A stretch of 64,000 bases of DNA from Parelaphostrongylus tenuis. Taxonomy: Eukaryota; Nematoda; Chromadorea; Rhabditida; Metastrongylidae. The position numbers were made by a program, and so were the translations under genes. How positions within the stretch are numbered: the first letter of the stretch is position 1; each line of letters opens with the position of its first letter. The notes under the pieces were generated by a model that saw only the letters and a list, made by a program, of their open reading frames with translations, did no database searches and was not told where the DNA came from. This document shows, one piece after another, positions 22,680 through 38,700 of the stretch. Location of the stretch: NCBI GenBank assembly GCA_019055375.1, contig JAHQIW010004280.1, positions 183,523 through 247,522 of the forward strand, written 5' to 3'.

Positions 22680-22752
22680 GATGTTGAACACGCGTCTCAC
22701 ACGTTCCGATGAAAACGTATTAGCCACTACACCACGGCTCCGCTGTTCTACT
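22680..22752 (-). tRNA. tRNA-like relic
   Basis: The minus strand carries GTGGTGTAGTGGCTAATACG (A-box-like D arm) and a five-pair anticodon-type stem ACGTT/AACGT, but the T arm is degraded (GTGTTCAACATC) and the acceptor does not pair. It directly follows a SINE copy. Probably not expressed. Confidence 0.3.
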
Positions 22753-23474
22753 ATCGTTCTATCTAACTTACAAAAAAGCTACTGATGCTGTGAGTAATCA
22801 GCAGTCGACGAATGTTATGACTATATATCCAGTGAGATAGCTGGCGCATGCACGGTATGGATGAGAGAAGGGTTCAGCCTTTGCCTATGATTTAACGTTT
22901 TGCGATCGGTTCTCATGGTATGACTATTTGGTCTGTTATACTAAAAAACAGACATTAGAGACTGACGTTGAGGTTAAACTTCCTCATGCGCTTTTTGCTG
23001 CGGAAAACTATCAATAAAAAACCAAACAATAAAAACGGGAAAGGAACAGAATGAGGTTTCGTAAAAAGAATTATCGTATTCCCTTCAGTCGAGCTACTGA
23101 TCATGTAACACCTCGACAGTGTATCTATCATACAATTCCTATCGGATAATACACCAGTTATAGGGACATAAGACGCTTTCACTTCAAGGAACTAAAATTA
23201 TACTAACAAGGAAAAAAAAGGTTAGAAGTTCAAGAGATTAAAGATCGTTTTTCTGGAAAAAATTGAGGAAGTCGAAGAAAAGATATTTTTTTATTGGTAG
23301 CCAACCACAACATATCGATACATCACCTTTTTTATATAAGAAATGGTAACCATCTCTTCCCGCACATAACGTTGTTGATTTTCAAAGTTAAATCAACAAA
23401 TCCGCTGTCTTCAATAAAATCCATATCGTAGTTAAGATTTTTTGCCATAAATTTTACATTTCCAAGCTATTGAG

Positions 23475-23761
23475 GAGCGCACGTGGCACAGTGGTTGGTT
23501 GCAGGTGCTCTGCTTCGCATCTAAGATTGGCAGTTTCATGACGAGCCCATGGCTCACCAGGTGATTTATGTGTTCAAGGTCAATAAATTGGCAGTAGATT
23601 GATCTGAAACTTGTCTGAGAAGATAGGCAGTACTGACTTCAGTAGCTGGGGGCCACAGGAGTCATTGTAGAAGGCTAGATATGCATTCAGTCACCTCGAA
23701 CGAAGTTGAAAATTGAAGACGAATGTATGATGCATTCCTCAGGAACTGATGATCGTCGATA
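23475..23761 (+). repeat. tRNA-derived SINE, copy D
   Basis: A worn head (TGGCACAGTGGTTGG, B box lost) is followed by the standard body with ATATGCATTCAGTCACCTCG and GAAGACGAATGTATG and the end GATGATCGTCGA. Confidence 0.8.
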
Positions 23762-26700
23762 CCTTTTGATTTGTCTTTTTACCTTCTTTTCTATTATCAA
23801 GTCTTCGATAAAGCTATATCCTATCACACTACCATAACCTTTTTGTTTCCGCATATTCATTCTCCACAACGGTCCTCGAGTATATGACATGCTACTGCAC
23901 GAGTAGCGAAGTGCATAGTGAGAGCGATGTACCAAGAAGCAACTTAATAATCATGGCACTAATTTGATATCCCCTATCACAACACTCTCCTGCAGCCAAT
24001 CAACTAGAGCTTCAGAAAACGCTCTAGCATGACAACTTTAAAGACTGTAAGAAGAACCGTTTTGACCAGCACTCTACGAGGTTCCTGAGGAGAAAAAACG
24101 TTCAGACAGCTGCCAAAGCGACACTGGCCTGAGAAAATTATGTCTTCGCTACAGTGGGTAAATCGCTGAGTTGAATAAGTCACTGGTCGTATATCATGAA
24201 ATTTTAAGTTCGAAAGCTTGACCTGCTATACAAATCATTAACAGACTGTAGATATATTGTAACTACTGAGGTGAGACATCATCTGATTGAGACATGGACT
24301 AAATTTCTGGTATTTTCTCATCGTTGTTCTCCATAATCTAAACGTAACTATGATAGCATTATAATATGGAAACCAGTAGGATTAAACTGGTAAGCTAGCG
24401 AAGGACTCACTACATCCAGTCAATGACTGATCAGAAAAGAACTATAAAGGAATCTCTAAAGTTTCAGAGAAATCAACGTAGTTGCTCAGATGTCTGGTCC
24501 AACATTTCAACGTCCTCGTCATCTAATTCAAGAATTCTATTCATTTTACATGTTCCGTGTGAACATTGTACGATTGCTTGTGTTAGTATGAAAAAATTTC
24601 GCTTTAGATTCAGTAAGACTAAGTTTATTCACTTCTCAGATACATTCTGGTATCGGCAAGTTCGTAATGCAAAAATAGGGAGCCCGTAAAAGTGCGTACC
24701 ATTTATATTGGCAATCACATTGCGATAACACTGACAAGCAAGAGCCTTTGCGTCATTCAACAGTTTTCGATTAATCGTATCCTATGAGAAAAGTCAAAAA
24801 TCTGCCGAAGATCCAGAAACTTTGCGTGCTAATCAGAGTTGTCTAAAGAATTCTTCTGAAAAAGAAGAGAGTTAAGCGATCGAATGGCTGACAAGGTTAC
24901 GGAAAAAGGTACCGTTGAGGGAAAAACGCAGCGAGTTTAAAATTCAATACTGTTTTCGTAGCTACAGTGCATTAAGAAGGTTAAACTAAAAAGCAGACAC
25001 ATGTTGGAATTATCAAGAGTTGAATTATTGAATGGCTACTGAAAGTCTGAAGAAAAATGCTCTTTTCAATTGAGATCGTGCTAAAGGTTGGACTTGGAAT
25101 CCTCTTCGTTGCAATGGTGTTCGGAAAAAGCCTTTCTAGGAATAAGCACAGTCTTGGAGTTCTCGAGAGTTGAGCTAACGGCCAAAAGTTTGAAGAAAGC
25201 GAAAAAGGCTTAGTCTACAAAGGGTTTAGAAACTGGAGTGTTGAAGAAAGCATAAAAGGCTTGGTTACCAAAGGGTTTAGGAACTGTATTGCGGCAACCG
25301 ATTTGTAGCAATGGAAAGGCTGCAAAGTGCTGGATACCGCTTAAAAGCTTTTTCTCTGCAAGCCATACAGGACGATGTCACTGCAATTTAATCTTTGTGA
25401 ATTAATGTGAATTAATCAAGAATGAGAAGTCAAACCCTTCTGCTTCGTCATTGATGCTTTACCTAGCACGCGACGTGCTCGTCGTGTAGACGGAGCTCAC
25501 TCCAATGACAGTTTGGTAGTTTTCCTCGTCACGACTTAAATCTTTCAGCTTAATTATCTCCTCATTTCATACGACAGCAAAAAGTCATCACGATGATTGA
25601 TAACTGCAAGAGAATGAACAGTTGGGAAGAATATGCAGGCAGCATGCGATGCCACCTCATCGGTAACTCGTAATGATGAACTTTAGGGCTTGGAGCCTTC
25701 ATATAATTGTTGAACAGACCTTGCTCTATCGTTCATTGGTTAATCACTTTTTATTATCATCATACTTAACCACAAACATCGTTCATCTTGAAAATTGTTG
25801 CCATTATTTAGTAGCGCCAATTTTTACGTAATTCCTTTAAGCTGTCTACCCTCCGGACGATTCGTTTTACCCGCTCCAGATTCTGGCGCACCAAAAAGCA
25901 TCAATGTGATCACAGTGACTTGAACACCAACAATAAATCAATGACCTCTAGGTCCGCCCAGCTACTTCCAGTGTGTATGCTTCTTCGCTTATACCAAAAA
26001 GTCATATAAAAGAATTCTCAAGTCTTTGTAAACTCTTCGTAGCTGATAATCGAATCAACTAAGAAAAAAGTGAGGTTTTAAAGATATTTTGGGTATAAAA
26101 TTTTGCATGCCTGCAGACGAAGACCAGGGAGTTTCCGATGCCTTCTCGGAAGCACTGAATATGAGCAGGTTGGTGGAGGACCCGATAAGACCGGAAAACA
26201 TGCACTCATTATACAAGCTACCCTTTGGATATTATTCATCTCAAGTGATAGAGGTCAATAAAACCTGACGATTCATTTTGAGCCTTTCATGCCGTCTGTT
26301 ATGGGCCTTTGTAACAGTGCAAAAACACACGTGTTTCAGCCTTCTAGTTTCGTCAGCCGCACAGGGTGTTTTCGTTCATTCAGTCCCCCGATGAAAATCT
26401 CTTGTATGAGGAAACGACGACGAACTTTTCAAACTCAAAGGTAAATATGCTTCTGAAGATAAGAGATGATCCGTATGACTATAAAGAAGCGCTGTTGCTC
26501 GAGGTCACACCTCTTAAATGTACGGCAGGTAGATGTTGAAAACTATTCAATGCTCAAGTGCAAGAAATTATTGGACTTCTACAAACTACTGATAACCTAT
26601 CTTAGACCATTGCACACATTCAAGACATTGGTGTACCGCAAATGCAGGCAAATCTCTCGAAACAACGTTTCAGGAACATCCTAATGTAAAGCTGGTAGTT

Positions 26701-29700
26701 GTGCAGACTGTGAGACTATCACCTGTATCACCTGTCGTCCCGTTGATCATCGAGTGACTCGAGCGGGTACCAGCAATACTTCCATTTCCCCCTATCACGT
26801 GCATGAGTAACCCAGTGGGTCCTCCTTGCTTTAGAGAATTGCTAAGCATCAAATTTTTCTTCTATACCGTTCGTGAAGAAATTAGACCAAAGAGTCGGTG
26901 GTCCTCCTGTAGAGCGCTTGATGTTCCGAGGAATCCAGTCGGTAACGGCTCTCGTCCATCGGTTGTCGTTGAAGCGCATCACGTGTTGGGGCCCACCTTA
27001 TTTTCGACATTTTGGCGTGTAGAACGTTTCTCTGACCTTCGATCGTTGACGTAGGTCGGAACTTCGGATCCTTTCTCATTTGCGAGATACGGGGTACTCC
27101 TAGCAAACTTTAGACTGTGCGTTCACTAATGCCAAGTGATCTTTCATCCTGCTTACGTAGCGGTCAGGTTTCTGCTGCATACGTTAGGGCAGGGATAATC
27201 GTCGAGTCAAAGAGGTAGGCATGGAGTCGAATGTTCTTTCTCCTCTTCACTACATCTTCGATGCAGCAAACGCTCACCAGGCCTCTCGTCCACTCTTTCT
27301 CAACTCTGGAGCTAACTCGCTGATCATCTCAATTTCACTACCTAGGTAGATGTAGCAGGAACAATCGGAGATTTTCGTGCCGTTGAGCGTGAATGGGGCA
27401 TTCAAACCCATCGAACATCGTTTTTGTTAGATTTAGTTGAAGACCAATCTTTCCACAGGCGTTATCGAAATCGGTCAACATTCGTTCCGCTTGGCTGATG
27501 TTTGGTGTTATGAGGACAACATCATCAGCGAAGCGAAGGTGGTTTAATTGTCGACCGTCGATTTTCACTCTCATATCGTCCCATTCTAATGCTCGTATGA
27601 CGTTTTGTAGGGTGGCAGTGAATAATTTTGGGAAATTGCATCGCTTTGTCGAACACCCCTTCCTATGTCGATGGTGATATTCTTTAGTATAGAGATATTA
27701 TGGTCGTGAAATCTTTATGCAGCTTACGAAGGATCATCATGTGCAGAGTAGGGACATGAGTCTCGTAATCGTGCGGATGTAGTCTATGTTACTAAATCCA
27801 TTTTGGAACCCTGCTTGTTTGCATGGCTGCCCTTTGCCCGTGTTCCGTCAATCTTGTTTGGGATGACTCGAGTGAAGAGTTTATAAACAACAGACAGCAG
27901 GCGGATTGGTGATAGCTGCCTATGTCGTAAAGGTATCCTTTTTAAACAGCAATACGGTCTTGCTGGTTTTGCATTGAATAGAAACCTTGCATTCTGACAG
28001 GTAGCGAGTGAAGAGAGGAGCCAGGTGTTGATGGGAACTGGCGGTGGGTTCTTCAGCTGTTCTGGTCTGCTTCCGTGTGTGCCGGGCGTTGTTCTGTCCT
28101 TCACAGACGATATAGCATGTGAGAGTCCAAAAGGAGGGCCGATGGAACGACAGGAACATCCCCTTTCAATTTATATGACGGTAAGAGGGGATCCCTCAAG
28201 AAGGAAATCCAGGGGAAAGACTGTAATGCCTAGAAAATGTTTGAATCTAAGACGAATGCCGACGGCGATTAGCAAAATGATGAGTAGAAAAAGGCACTCT
28301 CACCCTGACAGAAGTACATATCAGACTGTTGATTGTGTACTTTATCAAAGCTTAATTTAACTACAATATTAACTCTCTTCGTATAAGTGATTTTTCGAAG
28401 TTGCACACCGTAGAAAACGTTTTTTTTTAGTGACTATCTAAAAGATTCACAAGACTCGTTGAATCTTCAAGAAATCACAAACTACCGCTCTGTCTTACTT
28501 TCAACAATTTGAGGGAAGCATTTGATTTAGTGAAACAGGAGCAGTTATAAAGCCTCTGAATGATCAGAGCGCCTTTATTCTGTACATAACGTCCTTTCGG
28601 AGCTGTATAGAGATTTCTCAACCAAAATATCGCCATTCCACAACAACATTACTATCGACGTAAGAAAAAGGGCTTGACAAAGTCAAACAATTTGTCAAGA
28701 TTAGTCGCTGCTACACTCAAAAACGTCATGCAAACATTAGAATGGGACGATATGGGAGTGAAAATTAATGGTCAACAATTGAACCATCTTTGGCTTGTTT
28801 ATGATATCGTCTTCATAACACAAGCATCAACCAAGTGGAATAAATGTTGACCGATTTTTGCAACGTTTGTGGAAAGATTGGCCTTCAACTGAACCTAACG
28901 AAAACGATGTTCATGAGGAACGGATGGGATTTGATTCTCCCATTCACGCTTTACAAAACGAACCATCTCTGAGTGCTCCAGTTACGTCTATATAGGTGGT
29001 GAACTCAGTATGATAAGCGACCTAGCTTCAGAGTTAAGCAGAAGCAAACGAGCGGCTTGGAGAGCATTTAGGAGTCTCGAGGAGGTAGTGAAGCTGATAG
29101 AGAACACCGGACTTCGTGTCCATCTTTGCGAATCGACGATTATCCTTGCCCTAACATATGCAGCAGGAACTTGGTCGCTGCGGAGGTAGGGTGATAGATC
29201 ACTTGGCATTATCGAACGCGATGTCGAATCGCCGCCGCTAGGAGTGATCCGTATCTTGAAAGAAAGGGTCCGAAGTTCGGACTTACGTCAACGATTGAAG
29301 GTCAAGGAAGCCATTCTACACGGCAGGGTTTCGAATATAAGGTGGTCGGACACGTGATGCTCTTCAACAACAACCGATGGACGAGTGAAGGTACCGAGTG
29401 GATTTCTCGGCATATCAAGTGCTCTAAAGGAAGAACAGCGACCCAATGGTTCGATTTCTTCACGAAAAGCACGGAAGAAAGATATGAAATTCGGAGAGTC
29501 CCTTATAATGAGGAAGACCCACAAGGCCACTCTCGCGCGCGATAGAAGAGAATGACGTGTTTCTGGTGCCCTCTCGAGTTAAAGGACGATCGACGGGACG
29601 ACAGGTGATACAGGTGGACAATAGTAGGCTAATAACAGTAAGAGTTGGAACTGCGATGTCAGCACTTACCTTCGAAACTTCTATTATTCAACATATCAAA

Positions 29701-32700
29701 TATTTCCTGGTAGTTTAGTAAGAAAGCTCCTTTCAGTAATAAAAGGCAGGGAATAAGCAGCAACGTCAAGGAATTCGTAATGAAAGTGGGGATTTTCCAA
29801 ACAAATAGGTCTTTCCTCCAATAAAAACACGTCTATAAGAGTTTGTCGAGTAAATTTAATTATTTTTCTACCGAGGAAGAAAATTAGTTTCAATTATAAA
29901 TTTAACTATGTAAGGATTACAAACCCGTTGTGAGGTAGAAACAGTGGGCCAATTAGCCCGCAAGGAAACTTTAAAATCTTTTCGTTGGCCAAGCGCACTA
30001 TATGCAGTACCCCAGAAACCAGTTTAGTTCCGAAATCAAGATTTTTGAAGCTGATATATGGTTAATGGCCGATGCATTGAATATACAAAAAAGTGCTATA
30101 CAACTACTAAAAATATGTTCTTTTTCATGAGGATGTGGTTTTCCAATCGATACAGAAGGAATTTTTCAAAGTGATAGGATCCTTTCTGCAGGAAGAAACA
30201 CTTTACAAAAGAGTATGTGCGATGTTCTATTACTTAACCACAATAACGTTTTCTTGAAAACGATTTTTGCTACTCAAGAAGGGTGGGAGCCGCGCAATGC
30301 AAATTCTTTCGCACGCGGCGCGGCAATCGGCGTATTAAATGTAATGCATGAAGAGCCCTAAAGAGCTAATGTGTAGTCAATATTGGAAAGCACGAGATAC
30401 CGTGTCAGTCAGATGGTGACCTGCGTAATACATCATCAGCATCCGGCAGACCGATGATGGTTGACGAGGTATCCTCGTCGCAAGCGGCGCCATCGTGGAT
30501 TGCACGTTCGTTGCAGTTATCCATGTAAAAATCCTCAGTGAAAAAGGGAAAATAGTTAGTAGAAACATAGACTGCGAAATCGAAAGTAAAGCAAGAAAAC
30601 TCTAAAAATTGGTGCATAGGTGTAAGTTGACAAAGTACGTGACAATAGATATCTTTTAGTATCAATATGGAAGGGAAAATAACCCGACAGTTGACAGATC
30701 TTGCAAGACTGCAAGCAGAGAAGGCAAGGAAATATTGTTTGTATGGTAGGTGCAGCTATAAAAGTGAAATGAGAGAAAATGAGAGCAAAACATGTGGAAA
30801 GCACTGTAGTAGCAAACGGCAGACCTCCTGAAACCAAATGTACCTGGGCTGCCTGTCAGAGTTGGACTGTACGTCTGAAATGTTCTACACATTTCGGCGT
30901 AAACGGTGTTACTGGGGATATCTCTTCTTCCCTGCCAACTCCTTCGTGTGCTTAAACTGGAAATACATTTGAAAACACAAAAGATATATTGAGACGAGTG
31001 CTCGACTGGAGGCTGACAGATTGGGTCCCATGCTTGAATGACTGATATGATTGATGAGGTCATTAGTCAGACGCAGAGGTAAATGCATCTTTATAGACAT
31101 AATCCTAATATTATTTCAAGATAATAAAGGAATAATGATGTGAGCACAACTGTTGAACGGGTGATAGTTTGACTGCTCGATGGTCACATTTCGCGCCCAA
31201 TTAGACTGTTGGATGTGAGACGGAGATTAGCACCAAATTGCGCTGATGCCATGTCTATATTTAGAGTCAAAGCTGCCAGTTCTTGATCACTGGCCCTTAC
31301 TCTATTGTCGATACATCGACAACAGTCCTATGATCTGTAGTTTCTGAGAATGCTTTGACTGTTATTTTCAATGTTTGGTTACAAGTTTTTCCGTTTCAAT
31401 AGAGTCGGCATACAAGCGTAAGGCAACCACTGTAGATAAACTGTCACGGATAAACTCTACGACAGTTTCGCATTCCTTGGCGTCAATTCTTGTAATAGTG
31501 GCGATGGGCTGAGAAAAACGAGACCGATGATGGCGGAACCGCGGAACACGTGCGTCTCTATTTGTTATCATCACTGTCGATTAAAACGCGTCCCTAAAAT
31601 CATTAGTGATATACACAATTTGAGCATTAAAAAGAGCCGGACCAGAAATTCAGCTTTCCTCATGGACGTTGGAAAGGGTGAAAATAGGAATTAACTCCCG
31701 TTCGTGGTTACAAGCTTTGTATGTTACTCAATATTTTCATAATCTACTTTAATACCATGACACTGTTCTCATGCGATGAAATTTGAAGGTTTTGTGCATT
31801 ATGTAAGCATGTACGCATATATATATACATGTATACATATATATTTATATACATATATATATACATATATATACATAAATACATGTATACATATATATAT
31901 TCACTCCTCTCAGTTTGCCGCCATATTACGGTTGGGAGATGTTTCTGAACCTTGGTCTGCTAAATACAGCGAGCTTATAATCTCTCTAACAAGACCTTTC
32001 ATACTGGAAAAGCTATCAATGTTACTATCCGTAAAACCAGGGAGTACATCATACCAGGAGTCACTGCAAAGGTAGCTTTTGGTCGTGATGTAACAATCTC
32101 CTTCTAATCCAAGGGCCGGCTACTACCTGATGTGGTGGCTGTCAAAGGACAGCTCTGATAAGCGTGATAGCGAGTCTCTTGGGAACATAATCACTTACGT
32201 CAGTTGACAAAGTCCTGAGTCAGACGCCGTACATTAGATGTCTTCATTAACGACGTCAAACGATACGACGACCGACAGAAGAAAGCGGAATCACGAGTGT
32301 AATGAGGGTCATTGGAAAAGGACAAAACGAACACGCCAACGACAAGCTATGGAGATTGCTTCATAAGTGTTTATATAACACTCGTACAGTCTCCTCAGAT
32401 GCCGACCATTGTGCACTTCTTGACACTGCTAGTGCACGAATTTCATGTGATTGCTCCACAAGAGAAGAAAATTGAGAAGACCCACGTGAGGCAACTAGAC
32501 GACGGAACTATCGTTATTCGTGGAGCCAACGAATTTTCGGAGTTGCCGGTTCCGTTATTCACTCATAAACCTCCCATCTAATCAATTCCTACAAAGTTCT
32601 CAACGCTCGTGCATGATCTTCGCCTTCAACAATCGCCTCATATGAGAGTCAGAATTTGTACTGATCAACCTGTACAGCTGCTGAGAGCGAGAAATAAGCG

Positions 32701-35700
32701 CTCCACAACAAGTTGAGTCGTATGATATCTTTGGTGGAAACTTCAATTTAAATTACGAATTTCAGCAGAAAATGAACATTATGTGTCACAAAATGAATGT
32801 CTCAACGATTCTTTGACAGCGCTTCTGATATCGCATGCCTACCTTTGAGCATTTACTTCCATTCAGTCTCCATGACCGACTATTGATTAACTTCGGTATT
32901 GATTGGAAAACTCCGTATTTTCTTATCCAGCTTGAAATTGAAATTCGTGGAATATTTAGCTATTAATGTTTCTTTGAAGGATTTGGTGTGCTGATAAAAG
33001 CAAATACGCTTGCTCATTTACTTTAGTGCTTAGGGGGACAATTCCTGACGCTGTGACTAGAAAAGCAAAAGTATCATACAAATCAAATTTTTTGAAATCC
33101 GTCTGATTTAATTAAGTCTTGTGTGCTTCATAAAAACTCGCTCATCTAGCAGTTGTTTTTTCAATCTGGTAAGAATTATAATGAGGAACATTAGAGACAC
33201 ATTTATGCAATATGTTCTCGACGAAGTAGTGGCAGAGTATGATTTCCCGTCATGTGTATTATTTCACACATTAAGATGAGTCGCCTTCGAATGAGCACTT
33301 GCTCAGTGTGCTTCGTTTTATCGTGACATTTTTACGGAAGAGACTAGAAACTCACGCCTCTTCAATTGCTGCTTGAGGGTTGGGTAATCAGCTGAGAATA
33401 GAGCTAACTTCAAAAATAATTTCTTAACAGCGTTGGAATTGGATATTTGAACAGACCAAATGGTGGTCATGCTTGCATCAAACTTAATCATTCATCTCTA
33501 CAAAATTTAACCTTTCTGTATCGAAGTACATTCAAATTCTATACTCGGGCTCGAGCATTCGACTCGACAGCGATCTACCGCTTGCGCGTTAAAACGGCGG
33601 AAACTATTGTTATTTCATTGAGGACTTTTTTGCCGCATTGACAAAAACTTCGTATAAAAATGTGTGATTTTGACACAAAAGAAAACTCTGTATGCGCTGA
33701 CATGCTCAGCGTGCTCTCAGCAATTCATATGCGTGACAAAAATGACGGCGAAATACGGGTGAGAAATAAAATTTTTTTTCTGGTTGTTACAGCGTTATCA
33801 AAGGGAGCTTTGAAACGCTGACGATGTCCTGTTGTAGTCAGAGATTAAGGACTTTGAGTGACTCTGAATACTCCTCTAAAAATTTTCTGCTCAACGAATG
33901 ATATTCGCTTAATAGCCGCTTAACATATAAGTATCAGTTTTTCTTTCACACTCAAGCATCTTTAGCTGGGCAGAGGTTTTCATTCACACTTTTAATAACC
34001 ATTTGATAGCATAGATCTCAACAATCTCAATGATGAGCTTAGTTTTTGAAAAGGTCGTTTTAATGTGCTGTTAGAGCCAAAAGATTATTGAGTTTCGCAC
34101 TCGACGCCGTATCGATCGCGCAGCGCAATTTGCATGTGGAGTCCGGTGCTCACCGAGTTTAAACAGTACTCTTTTAGCTGTAATGATAAACTAAGAAGCC
34201 TCTTTCAAAACTAAGCATATCCTTAAAATTTCTGAGATTTGCGCTATCGGCTGGGTATGAAGGACTGAGAGAAAAGCCGTGTCTAGCAAAAATTAGTCAG
34301 ATGTGCAACACTGTATTATTCTTATTGCAACAGCTTGCCAAGGGAACCTAATCAAAGGCAAGCACCATCGAAATCCTCAATATTCGAGCAATCGACTGGT
34401 TACTGAATGACGACGGCTTGATGACAATGTTGCAATAAGCATGCACATACCGGTGGAAGACATACGTGCCGCATGTGTAAATCAACCTTGATTTCAGTGT
34501 TGCAGCTTTATAAAGAGAGTTCTTGGAAAATCAAGAACGCTATTATATTTGCCGAGATTTGTGTTATCGAAGAACTGCTGTATTTTTGAGGAAAAGCTTT
34601 GCTCATCGAAAGATGCTTAATGTTAAATAACATAATATTTTCCTTGTTACAGTTTAACACAGAAAAAATTTCAAAAAATGTAGTACATCTTTCAAATTTT
34701 TGAGATTTAAACTATCAAATAATCACTAAAATGTCTAAAAAAAGAAGAAAAATAGTTTTTTTTTTGACTATGGATGCTAATAGGCGAAGTACTGTATCAC
34801 ACGCAATGATAAACACCTCCACATAGACCTCAATGAGAAATGTCTAGTTGTAAATGATGTGCTTTCAACCTACGTCCTTGCAAGACACGCAATACAAGTG
34901 CACATCAGCGATTGAAATTATTTTTTACAAAGGGGTGGTATTATCGCTGAAAAATAAAGAGTTTCAAAAGAAATAATCGCTCTTTATATCGCAAAGCTTT
35001 TGTAAAAGACCTCTCATTCGTAATATTCCATTCTGTATGCAACGATATGGCACCTTTGACTTATAAGCTTTACCTATATTTACCAATAAACCACCTATGA
35101 CGTCTAGACGGCGGTGTAGCATTTTAGACGTAGAACGTCTTTTCCATTATGGCTCTTTCAGCGTTATATAATAAGCAATCAACTCTACACTACCCAAATA
35201 TTCAAGGTTTGGGCTATCTAATGATCAATAAAACTTTAATAATGAGCCATATCGAAGCCCCGATTGAGCAAATGAAGAAAACTGACTGTGAAACATAATT
35301 TTATTTTCACTGTTGCAACGTAACAAAAAGGCTTTTCTAGGAATAAAGCATATCTTCGAAATCGTAGAACTTCAAGCTTTCGAATGGTTATCAAATGCCT
35401 TAGAGAAAGCGTTTAGGCAGCGAGAAAGGCCTTTAAACAATCATGTACCACAGCTGGTACAACTCGCCATGGCCTATCGATGTGCCAAGGCAGTGCCGAT
35501 GTCCTACCGAGTGGGACCAAATCATCGATTATCAGGTGTCTCGCAGGGCTTCTTAATTTCTGTCCACACCCGCTCATCACATACTTGGTCAATAAAACTG
35601 GATTTCTTTTTGCGTCAGATAGAAACAGAATTGTTGCATGGTCTCAGTTTGCTCTTCAGGTGGGTCTGAAGAAACATACGACCTTTGCTCATTGGTATAG

Positions 35701-38700
35701 CGTACGCCTGAAAGCCCTACACAGATAGGTTGAAGATGTTAATGAATTTATCAGTGAAGTCAAATGGTGATGGCTGAAGTTCTCTTTCAGCTGCACTGCT
35801 CAACATTTCGCACCCAAACTTATTCCTATCCAAAAAGATGCTTCTGGTAGTTTTTTGATTCTCGTATTTTCCATATGATTCTTATGAGAAGCCAAGCCAG
35901 GATATGGAATAAGCTAATCGTGTAGTGGTCAGACCTTTTTTTGAACGACAATCTTTAAGTCGCGAAAAGCTTCCATGTATTGGTTTTGTCTCTTCTTTTA
36001 ATCACCACTACTACTCATCAAATTCGTTTGAATAGTTAAACATTCTTATTTTTTGTTGTTACTGTCATTTCAAATATGTGTACGAAGCTTTTCGAACAGA
36101 AACGAGAACACGTTTTTTCCCCTATAATTCAGGCAACGAGAAAATGTGATAAATCAGATCTGATATGTGCTGAAATATAATGGCTTTTCGATGCAGACAC
36201 ATATATTCAAGGATGTTTGCATTACTGAACATAGTTAGAGAATGAGGAACAATTTTCTTCTGACGAGTATTGATTTATATCAGAATATGTAGAGACTGGT
36301 CTTTCCACACACTATTTAAATTGATCATTATTCGTGGAGAATGGCCAGTCCTTTTTGTGATACTTTAGCGACGATTTCCTCGTCAAAGCAGAAGTGAGAT
36401 TACTTAAAAACGGCTCATTTTCATTTCTTAACAACGCCATATATTTCAGTTTTTTCACGGCGCTCTAAAAATTGGTTGAATCATGAAAACTACCGAAATG
36501 GTATCGCCTTGGTAAACTCCTTCCATTTTTCTTGCTAATGAAGTTCTAGGACGAATAGTTTCTGATTCTGATGTTGTAGACCTTTGATTCACAGAGTTCG
36601 GAAGTCGTGGATGTCCAGGCGTCTATGTCTGTTTCCATCTCAGCTGACTCGAAGGTCTTATTCTGTTGCAGCTGAAACAGATCTATCCCTTGTGCTTTCG
36701 CGATGGTTTTGTAATAGTACGGATCTTGCCATTTCTATCAGATCCGTGCTTAAAACTCACTTCCTTGCAAACTGTCCTCTATCCTCTTCAAAAATTGACA
36801 CATGACGAAGTATCTGAAAATCTTCCAAGCGTTGCTCTAAAGACTAGAAAAAAATACACATCCTCTTAGTTTTGAAATGAGTTGACAGATGGAAAAATCT
36901 ACTAAAAGCCACAGCACAAAATTTAATTCAACATTAAACATGAAAGCAGTTAGACCTTCCAAACTCGAGCGATGGGCACCAGCGAAGCTGCTTCCAATGC
37001 TGAGATTTGCCATCATTTCTACCTGCAATACGTGGTACTAATCATGCAATCTGTCTCTGAGGTGTGAATGATACTATATAACAAGCTGTGGAACAAGATA
37101 AAAAAAAACGAAAAATCGATAATATAGTGGCTGTAAATGATCATATGTCAGGTGTAGGAGCAACATCTTTTTTTCCTGCTGGAACAGCAAATGTATGTAA
37201 GAAGATAATTTAAATAATGCGCCCCGTATGATGAATTTATAAATGCAGTGAGGTTCTAGCCGTTTTATAAACGCGGTCGCGCCCACGTCGGCAACAATTC
37301 AGGCGATAAGAATTTGACAGGAATATGGGAAAGAATACGCAATATTGTTTACTAATAATGCTGCCCACAATTCTACCATACTACATATAATAGTACTTTT
37401 TTACCTGCAATGTGGTACTTGAAATAATATTGATGACGATGGAAATACTTTTCCCTCCACTCTGACCATTAAAGATCGTTTTCTCGATGTAAACATAAGG
37501 ATTCAAAGATTTTTTTAATGGAAGTGTGAAGGGGCATATGTACCTCGTTTGCCGATATTCTTCAATAAACAGAGGTGACAGGTGCCGTTATCATGCCATA
37601 ACCATGAAACCCTTTACTGCCTCGCGATAGACGATTGAGCAACACCGCGCGCTTATCGTCTAATCTTGGGTGTAGGTTTGGCAATAGCAGGCAATGACTA
37701 AGTAACCTCCAAAAATGGACTAGATGAACGAAATCTCTCTCGCTCAGTTGCATCGAGTTTTGAATCACTAGTATCAAGAGTAAAGAGTTTTGTAAGCTAC
37801 AGTTTGAGAGGATGTGAAGGATGAGATATTTATTTGAAATGAAGAATTTGACTACTAGCTGGATCTGTCTAAAGATGGAGGTAGGCATACTTTCAGCCAT
37901 TACATCAGAGTGTGAAAGCGCCATAAATGGATTAGTTTTACTTCTACTCATACGTGATAATGACTGAATAATCTTCAGGTGATAAAGGGCAGATCATCGA
38001 TTTATTAGCTACACCTGTAAGTGTTGTAAAGTAGTGCAACGATCAATAGAGCGACTTTTTTACCAACGAACTGTTCATCGTTGGCTTCGCTCGGCTTACA
38101 GTCGTCCTATATCGTTAAAAGCACGCATTGTACAATCGTTTGAATTACACAGATGCTCAATAAATCGGTATAATTAGCTAGAGTCGTTTGTAAAAACCTT
38201 GTCCTTCAGAGAAGCTTGAGGCGATGCACCAAGATGGTCGCACAAGCAGCGTCTGATTCCAGTTGTAAAACGTCTCAGAAACGCAATAAGAAACGAGTGT
38301 ACAACATTTTTGGCCAAAACTGCCGAAGTGAAAAAAGCGTTTTTGAAGATCATCAAAATTTACATTAGGCGAAACCGCGATAATTGCACTCCGACGCCTA
38401 ATGGGAACAATTACAAAGTATAAAGAGACACAAGAAAAAATTGTTTGACTAGATACTACTCAAATTTCTATATAGCCTTGTCCGTTCATTCTTACGTGAG
38501 ATAAAGATGGAATGAGCATTTCAGTGATTCTTTCTCCCACAATCTGGCATGCCTCAGTCAACAGGTAACAAGAGAAAGTTGATAGCTTGAGCATTGATAT
38601 GATTTATTGATGATGCGATAAAGAAAGATAGAAACACCCCATACACGTCCTCCTTATTATTTCAGCTATTTTCCCTCTCTTCTATGTGTTAAACGCCTGA